From the NCBI GenBank assembly GCA_947483555.1, contig CANKMW010000047.1, forward strand, positions 1-64,000: a stretch of DNA of 64,000 bases, in the 5' to 3' direction. Origin of the DNA: Myxococcales bacterium (GTDB lineage: Bacteria; Myxococcota_A; Polyangia; Haliangiales; Haliangiaceae). Under the pieces are notes generated by a model. The model made no database searches. It was given only the letters and a program-made list of their open reading frames with translations, and was not told the DNA's origin. The first letter of the stretch is position 1. Each line of letters opens with the position of its first letter. The position numbers and the translations under genes are program-made. This document shows positions 1 through 8,615 of the stretch, piece by piece.

Positions 1-51
1 ACCTACGGTGGCGGCAACCGCATCCTCGTCGTGCGCGGCTTCAACAACTGA
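1..51 (+). CDS. 3' end of a gene cut by the window edge
   Basis: Sixteen codons in frame from base 1 end in TGA at 49-51 (reads TYGGGNRILVVRGFNN). Only the C-terminus is present, so no function can be given. It converges on the esterase gene that ends at 53, with a single base between the two stop codons. Confidence 0.45.
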   Translation, partial: TYGGGNRILVVRGFNN

Positions 52-52
52 A

Positions 53-1504
53 TCACGGGCAGTCGATCGGATCGCCCACGCCCCACACCAGCGTCGTCGG
101 CGCCCGGCCGATGAGCGCGTTCGCCAGCACGTCGAACATGAGGTAGCTGGACCCGCCCGCGCGCAGCGACGTCTCGTAGATCGCGACGTTGTCGCTCAGG
201 GTCTCGTGGCGGTCGCAGGGCGGCGCGAAGACTGCGGGCGGCTGCGCGAACGGCTCCTCGGGGGTCGAGCCGGGCAGGGCAGCCAGATCGGCGGCGACCA
301 GCTCGGCGAACAGGGCCTGGGTCAGGAGGCCACGCCCGGGTACGGTGAACTGCGAGTCGATCTGGTGGCCGGCCACGTTGGCGTCGCCCAGGCCCTGGCG
401 GATCAGGATCGGCGAGGTGATGTGGTGACGCTGGACGTGGCCGTCGTCGTCGCACTTCCACGCGGTGGTCGGGGCGTGCTCGGCGTGCCAGGTGGCGCAG
501 CTCTCGTCGAGGCGCGGCGCCTGCACCGAGAACGCGGCGGCCATGGTCTGGAACGTCTGGTAGTCGCAGATCCCGTTGTCGAGGCACATCGGCGTGGTCG
601 AGAAGTCGAGGTCCTCCGGGTTCACCGCGAACGCCGAGTCGATGAGCCCCATGTACTGGAGCGGGCAGGTCGCGCCGCTGCACGCGGTGTTGTGGGCGCG
701 GAGCACCTCGCGCACCCGGTCGACGTTCTCGGTGACGCCCATGCCGCCGGCCGAGCCGCCGGCCAGGAGCACGCCGGTGGCGTCGTCGAGGTCGGGCAGG
801 TCGCCGTTGCCGCCGTTCAGCGTGTAGGCCGGCGGCGCCGCGCCGTCCTTGCGCAGCGTGGCCAGCACCGCGTCGACGATCAGCGAGCCGCTGAAGGCGA
901 TGCGGAAGCGCGCCGGCGCGCCGGTGATCGGGTGGTGGCCGTCGACGTCGATCGCGCCGGCGGTGCCGGTCCAGTTGTCGCTCGAGCAGTAGCGGACGAA
1001 GATCTGGTTCCAGTCGCCGACCGGGTTGGGCACACCGGCGGCGCCGCCGCGCTCCAGGATCCCGTTGCCGCGGATCCCGGGGTTCGGGGACAGGAGGTTG
1101 GTCATCCCCTGCGCGCCGAAGCTGGTCTCGACGCTGCACCAGCGCCGCGCGCAGTCGTCGGCGCTGCTGCAGCCACCGCCGCCTTGCAGCTGGATCACCC
1201 AGCGATCGCGGCTCGCCGCGTTGGCGGCGGGACGGAAGTAGAAGAACGCGCGGGTGCCGTCGTTGCACAGCGCCTCGGGGAAGGCGGCGGCGTCGAGCTC
1301 GACGCGCTGCAGATCGGTGCCACCGCCGATCCCTCCGGCCGGGCCCATCGCTCGGCAGTCGAGGACGTCACCGATGTAGGGAGCGGCGGTGCTGGCGTCG
1401 GCCGGGGCGTTGGCATCGAGGCCGCCGGCGTCGGGCGTCTCCGACACCGTCTCACCGCACCCGACCGAGATAGCGACGGTGACCAGGACAAGGCGTTCGA
1501 GCAT
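53..1504 (-). CDS. Pectinacetylesterase/Notum-family secreted lipoprotein
   Basis: A 483-aa predicted carboxylester hydrolase. The start at 1504 gives a lipoprotein signal (MLERLVLVTVAISVGC, lipid Cys about residue 16) followed by an Ala/Asp-rich linker; longer upstream frames lack a signal. The body matches the pectinacetylesterase fold: a Gly-rich oxyanion-hole motif LQGGGGC at about 106-112, the nucleophile elbow GGSAGG with Ser251, and many paired cysteines expected of an exported protein. Family members deacylate pectin or, as Notum, palmitoleate esters. The substrate here is not deducible. The catalytic Asp and His were not assigned with certainty. A TGCAAT lies about 10 nt before the start. 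It is probably a single-gene unit on this strand, because the next minus-strand gene upstream ends about 300 bases away. Confidence 0.72.
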   Translation of the reverse strand: MLERLVLVTVAISVGCGETVSETPDAGGLDANAPADASTAAPYIGDVLDCRAMGPAGGIGGGTDLQRVELDAAAFPEALCNDGTRAFFYFRPAANAASRDRWVIQLQGGGGCSSADDCARRWCSVETSFGAQGMTNLLSPNPGIRGNGILERGGAAGVPNPVGDWNQIFVRYCSSDNWTGTAGAIDVDGHHPITGAPARFRIAFSGSLIVDAVLATLRKDGAAPPAYTLNGGNGDLPDLDDATGVLLAGGSAGGMGVTENVDRVREVLRAHNTACSGATCPLQYMGLIDSAFAVNPEDLDFSTTPMCLDNGICDYQTFQTMAAAFSVQAPRLDESCATWHAEHAPTTAWKCDDDGHVQRHHITSPILIRQGLGDANVAGHQIDSQFTVPGRGLLTQALFAELVAADLAALPGSTPEEPFAQPPAVFAPPCDRHETLSDNVAIYETSLRAGGSSYLMFDVLANALIGRAPTTLVWGVGDPIDCP

Positions 1505-1813
1505 GGATGGGCTGGCATTGCAGGGGGCGCGCCACGGCAACGACCCGGATCCCCGATCACCCCGGGACCTCGAGGTCCCGGTTGCACCCTTCCTGGCCGG
1601 TCCGGGACGGGCCGGCTGATCACGGCAGCTCCCGGCACCGAGGACGAGGCGTCGCTCGAGCGCGACCTCGACGCCTTCGAGTCGCTCATGACCCGGCACG
1701 ACGTGCTCGCCGGGTTCCGCCAGGTCCGCGCGCTACCGATCGCCGAGCGCATCGGCCACCGCGTCTGCGGCGTGGCGCTCTGGCCGACGGTGCAGCGGGG
1801 CGACGTGCCGTGA
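1505..1813 (+). other. Gap with a possible short coding remnant
   Basis: On the plus strand a frame ending at the TGA 1811-1813 reads like protein over its last 60 codons, with an alternating acidic/hydrophobic pattern (for example DAFESLMTRHDVLAGFRQV). It has no good start; the ATG at 1687-1690 would give only about 41 residues. It may be the tail of a decayed gene or chance. No other signal is seen in this gap between two minus-strand genes. Confidence 0.25.
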
Positions 1814-2653
1814 TCACGCACCTCGCGTGCGACGCGCCGTGGGAGGCGGCGCGAAGCCGACGACGCCGCCGCGGGTGGTGGCCGCGAACACCTGCGCCGG
1901 GAGCTCGCGCCGCTTCGGCTCGTCCTCGCGGAGGCTGGCCTCGGTGAGTTGCAAGTGGCGCGGATCGAAGGCGATGCCCGCGTGCGGGTAGCCGCCGCTC
2001 GCGATGCGGCCCTCGATGTAAGCGAGCATGGCGAACGTCTCGGGATCATCGCTGGCCCTGGCGGTGCGCCACTGCGTGAAGTAGACCGGGGCGGCGAACC
2101 AGTAGACCAGGAGCGCCGTGCCGAGCGCGCACGCGGGGTGCCTCACCACCGCGTCCGGCGCGTAGCTGCCGTCGTCCCAGTTCCAGCGACCGGCGAAGCG
2201 GTGGAGCGCGCGCGCGTCCATCGCGGCGATCCGCGCGAGCAGAGTGTCGGTCTCCTTCTTGTCACGGGCGATCTCGGCGCGGGCGCGCGCGAGCGCGGCC
2301 GGCAGCCGCGCCGCGATCCAGGCCTGCACCGCTGACCTCGCCGAGCGCGCGACCCGCGACTCGAGGGTCTTCTTCGGCAGGTCACGCGCGGCCTCGGCGC
2401 GCGCCCGTCGCGCGACCTCCTTCTCGACGACGCGCCGGCCGCGTGGATCGCCCAGCACGTCCCGCACCGTGGCCTCGACGTTGTACTCGATCCGCGCCCT
2501 GACCCGGGGAGGCAAGGCGAGCTGGCGGACCGCGGGCAGCAACGGCTTGACCGCGCGGCTGGCCACGGCCCACTCCCAGTCCTCCGGCAGGAGGCCGCCG
2601 AGGACCTTGGTCGCGACGTCGGGTCGGGGTGACTTCGCGGGGCGGATCGTCAT
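1814..2653 (-). CDS. DUF4274-domain protein
   Basis: A 279-aa protein, apparently cytoplasmic (no signal peptide). The N-terminal two thirds are rich in Arg and Ala and largely helical. At about residues 150-225 comes the pattern NWDDG, then RHPACALGTALLVYW, then a Trp/Tyr-rich helix, which I recognise as the DUF4274 signature (an Asn-Trp-Asp-Asp turn followed by His-Pro-x-Cys/Asp-x-Gly-Thr-Ala-Leu). The function of that family is unknown; it often occurs near polymorphic-toxin or immunity-type genes, but no such neighbour is seen here. The start MTIRPAKSP at 2653 was chosen because the upstream extension of the frame is low-complexity. Its stop codon abuts the stop of the plus-strand remnant at 1813. 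Confidence 0.6.
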   Translation of the reverse strand: MTIRPAKSPRPDVATKVLGGLLPEDWEWAVASRAVKPLLPAVRQLALPPRVRARIEYNVEATVRDVLGDPRGRRVVEKEVARRARAEAARDLPKKTLESRVARSARSAVQAWIAARLPAALARARAEIARDKKETDTLLARIAAMDARALHRFAGRWNWDDGSYAPDAVVRHPACALGTALLVYWFAAPVYFTQWRTARASDDPETFAMLAYIEGRIASGGYPHAGIAFDPRHLQLTEASLREDEPKRRELPAQVFAATTRGGVVGFAPPPTARRTRGA

Positions 2654-3019
2654 CACCCCGAGTGGAGCACGAGGCGCGGCGCTCCCTGGCCCCGGCGGTC
2701 CGGAATGCGGCCGTACGGGCCCGCGCAGGAACAAGTCGAGCGATGATCGGCGTCGAGCCGCCCCGATGGCAAGGCGCCCGGAGGGAGCATCCTCGGCGGA
2801 CGTGACCGTCGGGCAACGAAGCCAGCGGGGATGGATCGGCGCCGAGAACGATCGACTTGTTTCTGCGCGAACCCGAAACGACGGTCGATCGCCGACGGGC
2901 TGCGCTACGCTCGGCCGGACGCCCACGGTGAACCCACAGATCACGATCATGGCGCTCGCCACCCGCGCCGCCGAGAAGCTCGCCGCCCGCCTGAGCTGAG
3001 CCGCGCGGCCATCCTGGGG
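2654..3019. other. Intergenic stretch without a supported gene
   Basis: About 365 bases between two minus-strand genes. On the plus strand a very short frame ends at 2999 (GTG about 2931; reads VNPQITIMALATRAAEK) and is preceded by a promoter-like tract, but at about 23 codons it is more likely the stub of a lost gene. I see no RNA gene or terminator. Confidence 0.4.
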
Positions 3020-3773
3020 TCAGGGCCGCCGCACCACCACGCTGGTCGGCGCCTCGTCCTCGCAGGCCGGCTGCGGCAGGCAGGCGGTCCGGGTCAGGGT
3101 CAAGACGCCGCTGGCCTGGCTCAGCGCGAAGGCCTGGTACTCCTCGTTGTCTTCTTCCACGCCCCAGATGCGCAGGACGTTGCCGCCCTCCTCCTCGCCG
3201 TAGCCGACCTGGGTCGAGGTCTGGGTGTTGACCAGCGTCGTGCAGGCATCATCCGAGTACGAGGTCAGCGTCATCACCCGCTCGAACAGCTGGCGATCGC
3301 TGATCGCGATGGCCATGTGGACCTTCATCCACGCACCACCCGCGGCCGTGCACACGTCGCCGGTGATCGTGCCCGACACGCTGGTCAGCGACACCAGCAC
3401 CCAGTCGCCCACGGTGGTCGTGGTCCACGGCGTGACCCGATCGAGGACGATGGCGCGCGGCGGATCGGTCGCGGTCACGCGCGGATCGTCGGGGTCGAGG
3501 GTCAGCACCAGGTGGTCGCCGGTCAGCGCCGTCGTGAACACGATCACGCCACCCTCTGGCTCGGTCAGGATCCAGCGCTCGGGCTCGAGCACCACCGGGA
3601 TGTCGAAGGCGCCGATCTCGCTGGCCAGCAGGCCATCCATCAGGATGGCCTGGCGCACCCGCAGGGTCCCGGTAGTCGCACCGGTTGCGGTGAACACCAC
3701 GTCGCCGCGCAAGCCTTGCGGCATGCCGTCGCGCAGCAACGTGACCGGCGTGCCCTGGTTCTGGAGCGTGAGC
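3020..3773 (-). pseudogene. 5'-truncated gene of unknown function
   Basis: The frame reads as a beta-rich extracytoplasmic protein (LRDGMPQGLRGDVVF, then GTITGDVCTAAGGAWMK, then VEEDNEEYQAFALSQ) and ends with paired cysteines near the C-terminus. Coding-like sequence runs back past the ATG at 3739 (TLTLQNQGTPVT) to about 3773, where it joins without a gap to an unrelated pseudouridine-synthase fragment in another frame. The natural N-terminus and any signal peptide are therefore missing. If translated from 3739 it would be 239 aa, but without export it is unlikely to be functional. No family was recognised. Confidence 0.5.
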
Positions 3774-3935
3774 GTCGATCCGATGCACCACGTGGAGCGG
3801 CGTCTCGGTCGCGCGCCGGCCCATGCTGCGCCACGCGCGGCGGATGAGATCCATCGCGGTGTCGAACTCGCGCTCCTGGTACGGCACCGACGAGATCCCT
3901 GCCGGCTTGTCGATCACGACGACGTGGGGGTCGTG
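3774..3935 (-). pseudogene. Fragment of an RluA-family pseudouridine synthase
   Basis: About 54 residues read as the start of the catalytic domain of RluA/RsuA-type 23S rRNA pseudouridine synthases: HDPHVVVIDKPAGI (the conserved 'D..vv.KPaG' strand) through PLHVVHRID. In the family HRID is followed by R-D-T-x-G-L, which carries the active-site region; here the frame breaks exactly after HRID. Both flanks are foreign sequence, so this is a relic produced by deletion or rearrangement, not a gene. Confidence 0.6.
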
Positions 3936-4560
3936 GACAGCGGGGCGAGCCGCGCCAGGCCACGCAGCGCCAGCACCACCGGTGCGCCGACCACGCCGAG
4001 CGCCGCCGCGCCCAGGCCAGCCGCGCACAGGGCGAGCGCGGCACGGCGGTGACACCGGCGTCGGCGCGGACGATCACCAGGCCGAGATCGAACAGGCCCG
4101 CGATCACCCCGGCGAGCGCGGCGTCGAACCACGCGTGGAGGTAGCTGTCGACGACGACGAACACGCCGACCGGCGCGTCGCTCGTGTTGTCGTACTTCAC
4201 GATGGCGGGTCGGTTTTCCGCGGAAGATCGATGTCGTGCCGGATCGCGTCGCCACGCCGTTCGTCGGCGCCACCGACTCCGCCGGCGCGCACGTGTCGCC
4301 CGGCGGCGGCGGCGGGATGGGGTCGACCTCGACGTCGCGCCTGAATGCGCCGCCCTCCGCGTGAGCGCCGTCGATCATGACGTGTACATCGACCGCGATC
4401 GTGCCGACCCCGAGAGCGCGCGCGTCGTCGCGACTGGCCCGCGCATCCAGCCCGGCCCAGGCCCCGATGCCGAGGCTGACGACGCCGAGGCCGGCGAGAC
4501 CGACGGCGCCCCACCGCCATGATCGTATAGGGGGGCTCCCGGGTCGCAGGTGGCCGAGAA
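3936..4560 (-). other. Decayed region holding at least two gene fragments
   Basis: No frame spans this stretch. Read on the minus strand, 4560-4210 contains a membrane-anchor-like piece in one frame (WRWGAVGLAGLGVVSLG, then a Pro-rich segment with CAPAES), and 4200-4040 contains another (MKYDNTSDAPVGVFVVVDSYL) in a different frame, then a hydrophobic stretch about 4040-3940 in a third. They read like parts of a TM-anchored protein and an unidentified protein. Together with the two relics downstream this forms an 800-1500 bp gene graveyard. Confidence 0.4.
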
Positions 4561-4649
4561 CAATACTGATTCATGGCGTGTTGCCCAGGAGCGGCCACGT
4601 GCCGCGCTCCTGGACGCTCACGTCGGCGATGGCGGGGCTCTGTCCGTGC

Positions 4650-5630
4650 ATGTCCGTCAACTCCGCGTTCCGTGCCCGCGCCTCCGTCCTGCTCGCGTTC
4701 GGCCTCGGCCTCTTGCTCCGCACCGCCACCGCGTCGGCGAACGAGTATCTCCCGACCGGCGCCGGCGAGAGCTGGACCTACGTCTCCGATCATGGCGAGC
4801 TCGTCGAGTCGCAGATCACGCCGGGCTCCGGCGGCTGGACCCGATTCAGCCGGTTCCTGAACCGGAGGGACCAGTGGGTGTGGACCAGCCCTACGAACGA
4901 CAGGATCTATCTCTGGGTCGGGTCCGGCGCCCGGCCGCTCGTGGACCTCTCGTCGTTGGGCAGTGGCAGCGTGGCGATCGACCTCGGCTGCACCCCCGCG
5001 CTGCTACTGATCGATGCCAGGGGCACCACGCTCGCGGTGCCGGCGGGCACGTTTGCGGACGTGATCAGGCTCAGGGTCACGGCGCCCTGCGTGGACGTTG
5101 GAGTCACCGACATCTCGTTCGCCAAGGGCGTCGGCATCATCCAGTGGTCGGAGAACACCTTCTTCGGCAACGTCACGTTCAAGATGGTGCGCGGCCCGTC
5201 GGTCGAGCGGCTGGTCCGGATCCCGGCTGCGGCGCGCGACACCTACGACGCGATCTCCCGCAACCTCTCCGCCGAGGTGCGCACCGCCATCGATGGCCTG
5301 CCCCAGACGGTGCTGCTCGACCACGCCACCTTCGCGATGATGGCTCCGCCGGAGCTGTCGATCGCGCTGCCCGACGCGATCCGCGACACCCTGGCCCAGC
5401 AGGGGCTCGACCCGCTCAGCGACGCGGAGGTCGATCGGCTCGCGCTCGTCGTCGCGGTCGACCTGGTCGATCTGGTCGACCTGATCACGGAACAAGAGTC
5501 GGCGACCGAGCTGGCGATGATCCACCTCCAGTCCGCGATGGCCGCGCGTGCCGAGACGCTCGAGCTGATCGACAACATGCTGGAGGCGATCGCCAGCTCG
5601 ACGAACACGATCATCGGCCAGATCAACTGA
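4650..5630 (+). CDS. Secreted protein of unknown function
   Basis: A 326-aa protein with a Sec signal peptide (basic start MSVNSAFRARAS, hydrophobic LLAFGLGLLL, cleavage near ATASA/NEY). An alternative ATG lies at 4629. The mature part begins with a Tyr/Trp-rich beta segment (LPTGAGESWTYVSDHGEL), which resembles secreted proteins that report on a single long beta-sheet domain. It contains one Cys pair, and its last 120 residues are strongly helical with repeated Val/Asp-Leu-Val-Asp-Leu runs and a coiled-coil-like tail. No family was identified. It stands alone between a decayed region and a calcium-binding lipoprotein gene. Confidence 0.6.
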   Translation: MSVNSAFRARASVLLAFGLGLLLRTATASANEYLPTGAGESWTYVSDHGELVESQITPGSGGWTRFSRFLNRRDQWVWTSPTNDRIYLWVGSGARPLVDLSSLGSGSVAIDLGCTPALLLIDARGTTLAVPAGTFADVIRLRVTAPCVDVGVTDISFAKGVGIIQWSENTFFGNVTFKMVRGPSVERLVRIPAAARDTYDAISRNLSAEVRTAIDGLPQTVLLDHATFAMMAPPELSIALPDAIRDTLAQQGLDPLSDAEVDRLALVVAVDLVDLVDLITEQESATELAMIHLQSAMAARAETLELIDNMLEAIASSTNTIIGQIN

Positions 5631-5865
5631 GCGGATAGCGCAAGTACGTCGAGCCCGTCGCTGCTCGACGAGGAACGCCGCGATCGACACGTCGCGATCG
5701 CGATGCCTGGATGCGCACGCCGCGCCGCACTTGCCGACCTGGGTGCGATCGAACTCGTCGGACCCGAGCGAAGTGCGCGGAATCCGATCCTCTTCTCGCG
5801 TCCCAGAAGATCCGCACCCAAAGCCAATGCGCCGCTCACGCCGGCGCGATACAATGGTTAGCGCG

Positions 5866-6693
5866 ATGCGGTCGGGCTGGTTGGTGATCGCGATCATCGG
5901 CTGCGGAGGTGACGACACGACGCCGCCGGGCGAAGACACCGACGGCGACGGGATCGCCGACACCGAGGATGTCTGCCCGCAGCTCGCGGATCCGGACCAG
6001 CGCGACTTCGATGCCGACGGGGTTGGCGACCTTTGCGATCGCTGTCCGCACGTCGCGAGCTCGAACGACCCCGACGGCGACGGCGACGGCGTCGGCGACG
6101 CATGCGATCCGCGACCGAGCGCCGGCGGCGACCTGCGGGTGTCGTGGAACGGCTTCTACGACCCGAGCGAGATCGCGACCTGGACACCGATCTCCGGGAG
6201 CTGGGAGGTCACCGCGAACCGGCTGGTGAAGAGCGACCTCGGGGCCGGCGCGATCGAATTGCCGCCGATCACCGGCGCCGTGCACGCCGAGACCAGCTAC
6301 GAGGTGGTCGCGCTGCGCGGTGGTTTCCGCGCCGAGATCGGGACATGCAGCGGCGCCGTGAGCACGATCTTCCCCGCGCAACTCTACTGCTGCGTCGTGG
6401 TCCAGCAGGCCGACAACACGATCAACGTCGAGGTCTGGGCGCAGGCGTCCAATCTGCCGGGCTTCTCGATCTCTCAGGCGCCGTGGACGGGTACATTCGG
6501 GTCCGGATCGCGGATCGAGATGGTCCACGAGCTGTCCCCGAACCTGCGCGACTGCACGGTGCGACAGGGCATGGCGACGTCACGAACGGAAGCGATAGAA
6601 ACCGGGGACTCGATCAACGGCGGCGTCCAGCTGTTCTCGCAGAGCGCGGCGGCGCGGTACCGGTACCTGTTCGTCGTCTCGATCGGCGGCTAA
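5866..6693 (+). CDS. Lipoprotein with thrombospondin type 3-like calcium-binding repeats
   Basis: A 275-aa predicted lipoprotein (MRSGWLVIAIIGCGG, lipid Cys about residue 13). Residues 24-70 carry thrombospondin type 3 / OmpA-like Asp-rich repeats (DTDGDGIADTEDVCP, DFDADGVGDLCD, DGDGVGDACD) that bind Ca2+ and usually act as rigid spacers at the cell surface. The remaining 200 residues look like a beta-sandwich of the LamG/concanavalin type (WNGFYDPSEIATW onward) with paired Cys. A TACAAT at 5850-5855 sits 10 nt before the ATG, so the mRNA may be leaderless; the ATG at 5854 lies inside that hexamer and is therefore less likely. It converges on the beta-propeller gene that ends at 6700. Confidence 0.68.
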   Translation: MRSGWLVIAIIGCGGDDTTPPGEDTDGDGIADTEDVCPQLADPDQRDFDADGVGDLCDRCPHVASSNDPDGDGDGVGDACDPRPSAGGDLRVSWNGFYDPSEIATWTPISGSWEVTANRLVKSDLGAGAIELPPITGAVHAETSYEVVALRGGFRAEIGTCSGAVSTIFPAQLYCCVVVQQADNTINVEVWAQASNLPGFSISQAPWTGTFGSGSRIEMVHELSPNLRDCTVRQGMATSRTEAIETGDSINGGVQLFSQSAAARYRYLFVVSIGG

Positions 6694-6699
6694 CGCCGC

Positions 6700-8562
6700 T
6701 CATCGCGGCGGCAGGGGGACGCGCACGATCAGATCGCTGTCGTAGAGGCCGGCGAACACCGCGTCGCCGGTGACGGCGCCGGCCAGGACCAGGCTGCTCT
6801 CCCCGGGCAGGGTGAGGACCGGGATGAGCTTGCCGCGGCCGGCATCGAGCACGGCGAGCACCGGCGCGCCGCGATCGCTGATCTCCCCGACCAGCCGATC
6901 AGCCACGGCGATCATCGAGGCTGGCACCGCGGTGAGATCGCGGGCCACCAGCACCGCCCCGCCACCCTTCATCGCGACCTTCCACACCTGGCCGCCCTCG
7001 GCGACCGAGACGTAGAGCGCGTCGTCGACCTGCACCAGGCCGCTGCCGATGTAGCCCATGCCCTCGGCGGGCTCGAACAGCAGCTCGCTCGCCTCCGGTC
7101 CGGTCACGCGCCGCACGCCCAGGCTGCCCCAGCCGAGGGTGCTGTAGTAGACGGTGGTGCCGTCGACGACCAGCTCGGCGGATGGCCGGCCGCTGCCGCC
7201 GGTGGCGGCGGCGGGTTCGTGGAACGTGGTGACCGTCCCGCCGCGCGCTGGCGCGGTGCGCACGACCTGGCCGCTCGACCAGTAGAAGGCGTCGCCGGCG
7301 AGCGTCAGGCCGAGGACCTCCTCGTCGTCGTCGAGCGGCTGGACCCGGACCGGCGCGGCGCCGCCATCGCTGCGCCACAGCGCCGAATCGGCGCGGTAGG
7401 CGATGGTGTCGCCGGCAACGGTGAGCTCGTCGATGCCGATCGCCGAGACCACCACCCGGCGGCGGCCGCGGGCGTCGAGGTGCAGGATGCGGGTGGGGAC
7501 GGCGTCGTCGATCGGGGCGTCGAGGACCAGCAGCCCATCGCCGGTCGCCTTCAACGCCCCGATGTGATCGGTCACCCAGCCGACCACCGTCACGTCGGAG
7601 CTCCACGGTCGCGGTAGCCGCCACAGCGCGCTGGCCGCGGCCTCGTGATCGGTGACCAGCGCGACGACGGCGCCGGCGGCCAGGATCAATCCCGGCGCGG
7701 GCTCGGGTTGTCGATCAGGCGCGCCGCCGGCGAGGTGGGCGATGCCGGCGCGGACCTCGACCAGCAGGCCCGTGGTGGTCTGGACCACGATGCCGTCGGC
7801 GTCGGCGGCGAGCGCGACGCCACCACCGCCGAGCTCGGTGCGGATCGGCCCGCCGGTGGCCGGCACGCTGCGCAGCCCGGCGCCGAAACTGGTCCAGTAC
7901 AGGCGGTCGTCATGGCGCACCAGGCCGGCCACGCCGTACTGGCGACCGGCGAGCTGGGTCCGAGCGCCGTCGCGCTTGGCGACCCGCCAGATGGCGCGCG
8001 CGGAGGCCCCGTCGGGCATCACGGGCGCGTGATCGTCGTCGGTGAGGTCGTTCGACACGTAGACCGCGTCGCCATCGGTGGTCAGCACGGTGGCTGCGAT
8101 GTCGACGTCGCCGAGCCCGCTCGCGACGGTGCGCGGCTCGCCGCCGGCGTGGGACACGACCCGCACGCCGTGGCCATCGATGAACCAGACGCCGCCGTCG
8201 TCGACGACGAACGGCGACGACCCTCCGGTGTAGAGCTGCCGCGCGGCCCCGCCGCTGGCGGGCACCACGAGCAGCGCGTCCTCGACGCCGAGGAAGAGCT
8301 GATCGGCGTACGGCACGATCCGCTGCACCAGTTGCGGGGTGTTGGTCACCAGGCGGGCATCGCCGCCGCCGGCGGGCATCGCCCACACGCCCTCCAGGTC
8401 GGCGTAGTAGAGGGTGTCGCCAGCGGCGGCGAGCGCCATCGGCGAGATCGCGGCGAGCTGGAGCGCCGTGGTCGGACCCGGCGCCACGACCGGCGCATCG
8501 GGACCCGGCCGCGGGCCGCAGGCGGTCACGCCGATCAGCAAGATGAAGCAGGCTCGCCGCAT
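6700..8562 (-). CDS. Beta-propeller-type secreted lipoprotein
   Basis: A 620-aa protein with a lipoprotein signal (MRRACFILLIGVTAC, lipid Cys about 15) and a Pro-rich linker. The rest is a long series of about 40-50-residue repeats of the type 'L-Y-Y/W-x-D ... G-V-W-x-x-P-A-x-G-G' (for example GDTLYYADLEGVWAMPAGGG and DDRLYWTSFGAGL), typical of NHL/SMP-30/LRP-type beta-propellers. Such lipoproteins are numerous in Myxococcota; their ligands are mostly unknown. A TAGCAT lies 6 nt upstream of the ATG, and the promoter is divergent from the MBL gene at 8609. The first 50 bases of this gene have a decayed copy near 10.3 kb. Confidence 0.72.
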   Translation of the reverse strand: MRRACFILLIGVTACGPRPGPDAPVVAPGPTTALQLAAISPMALAAAGDTLYYADLEGVWAMPAGGGDARLVTNTPQLVQRIVPYADQLFLGVEDALLVVPASGGAARQLYTGGSSPFVVDDGGVWFIDGHGVRVVSHAGGEPRTVASGLGDVDIAATVLTTDGDAVYVSNDLTDDDHAPVMPDGASARAIWRVAKRDGARTQLAGRQYGVAGLVRHDDRLYWTSFGAGLRSVPATGGPIRTELGGGGVALAADADGIVVQTTTGLLVEVRAGIAHLAGGAPDRQPEPAPGLILAAGAVVALVTDHEAAASALWRLPRPWSSDVTVVGWVTDHIGALKATGDGLLVLDAPIDDAVPTRILHLDARGRRRVVVSAIGIDELTVAGDTIAYRADSALWRSDGGAAPVRVQPLDDDEEVLGLTLAGDAFYWSSGQVVRTAPARGGTVTTFHEPAAATGGSGRPSAELVVDGTTVYYSTLGWGSLGVRRVTGPEASELLFEPAEGMGYIGSGLVQVDDALYVSVAEGGQVWKVAMKGGGAVLVARDLTAVPASMIAVADRLVGEISDRGAPVLAVLDAGRGKLIPVLTLPGESSLVLAGAVTGDAVFAGLYDSDLIVRVPLPPR

Positions 8563-8615
8563 GGGTCGATGCTAGCCCTGTTGCGCGGGCCGCGTACAAT
8601 GCGCGCGCATGACGC
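8531..8615. repeat. Divergent promoter region, copy A
   Basis: This 85-bp block contains the first codons of the minus-strand lipoprotein gene, the TAGCAT and TACAAT -10-like hexamers of the two divergent genes, and the start of the MBL gene. It is clearly similar to 10292-10376 (same AGCAAGATGAAG, GCTAGCC and AATGCGCGCG landmarks in the same order and spacing). Confidence 0.7.
8595..8600 (+). promoter_or_regulatory. -10-like hexamer TACAAT for a probably leaderless mRNA
   Basis: TACAAT is followed by 8 nt (GCGCGCGC) and then the ATG of the MBL gene. There is no SD sequence, so transcription would start at or within a base or two of the ATG. Confidence 0.6.

Noticed and set aside
3936..4560. 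Hydrophobic helices considered as one intact membrane protein
   Set aside because: They lie in different frames with stops between and no start codon or signal joins them.
6680..6712. GC-rich inverted bases between convergent genes considered as a terminator
   Set aside because: The stem is only about five pairs and no T-tract follows on either strand.
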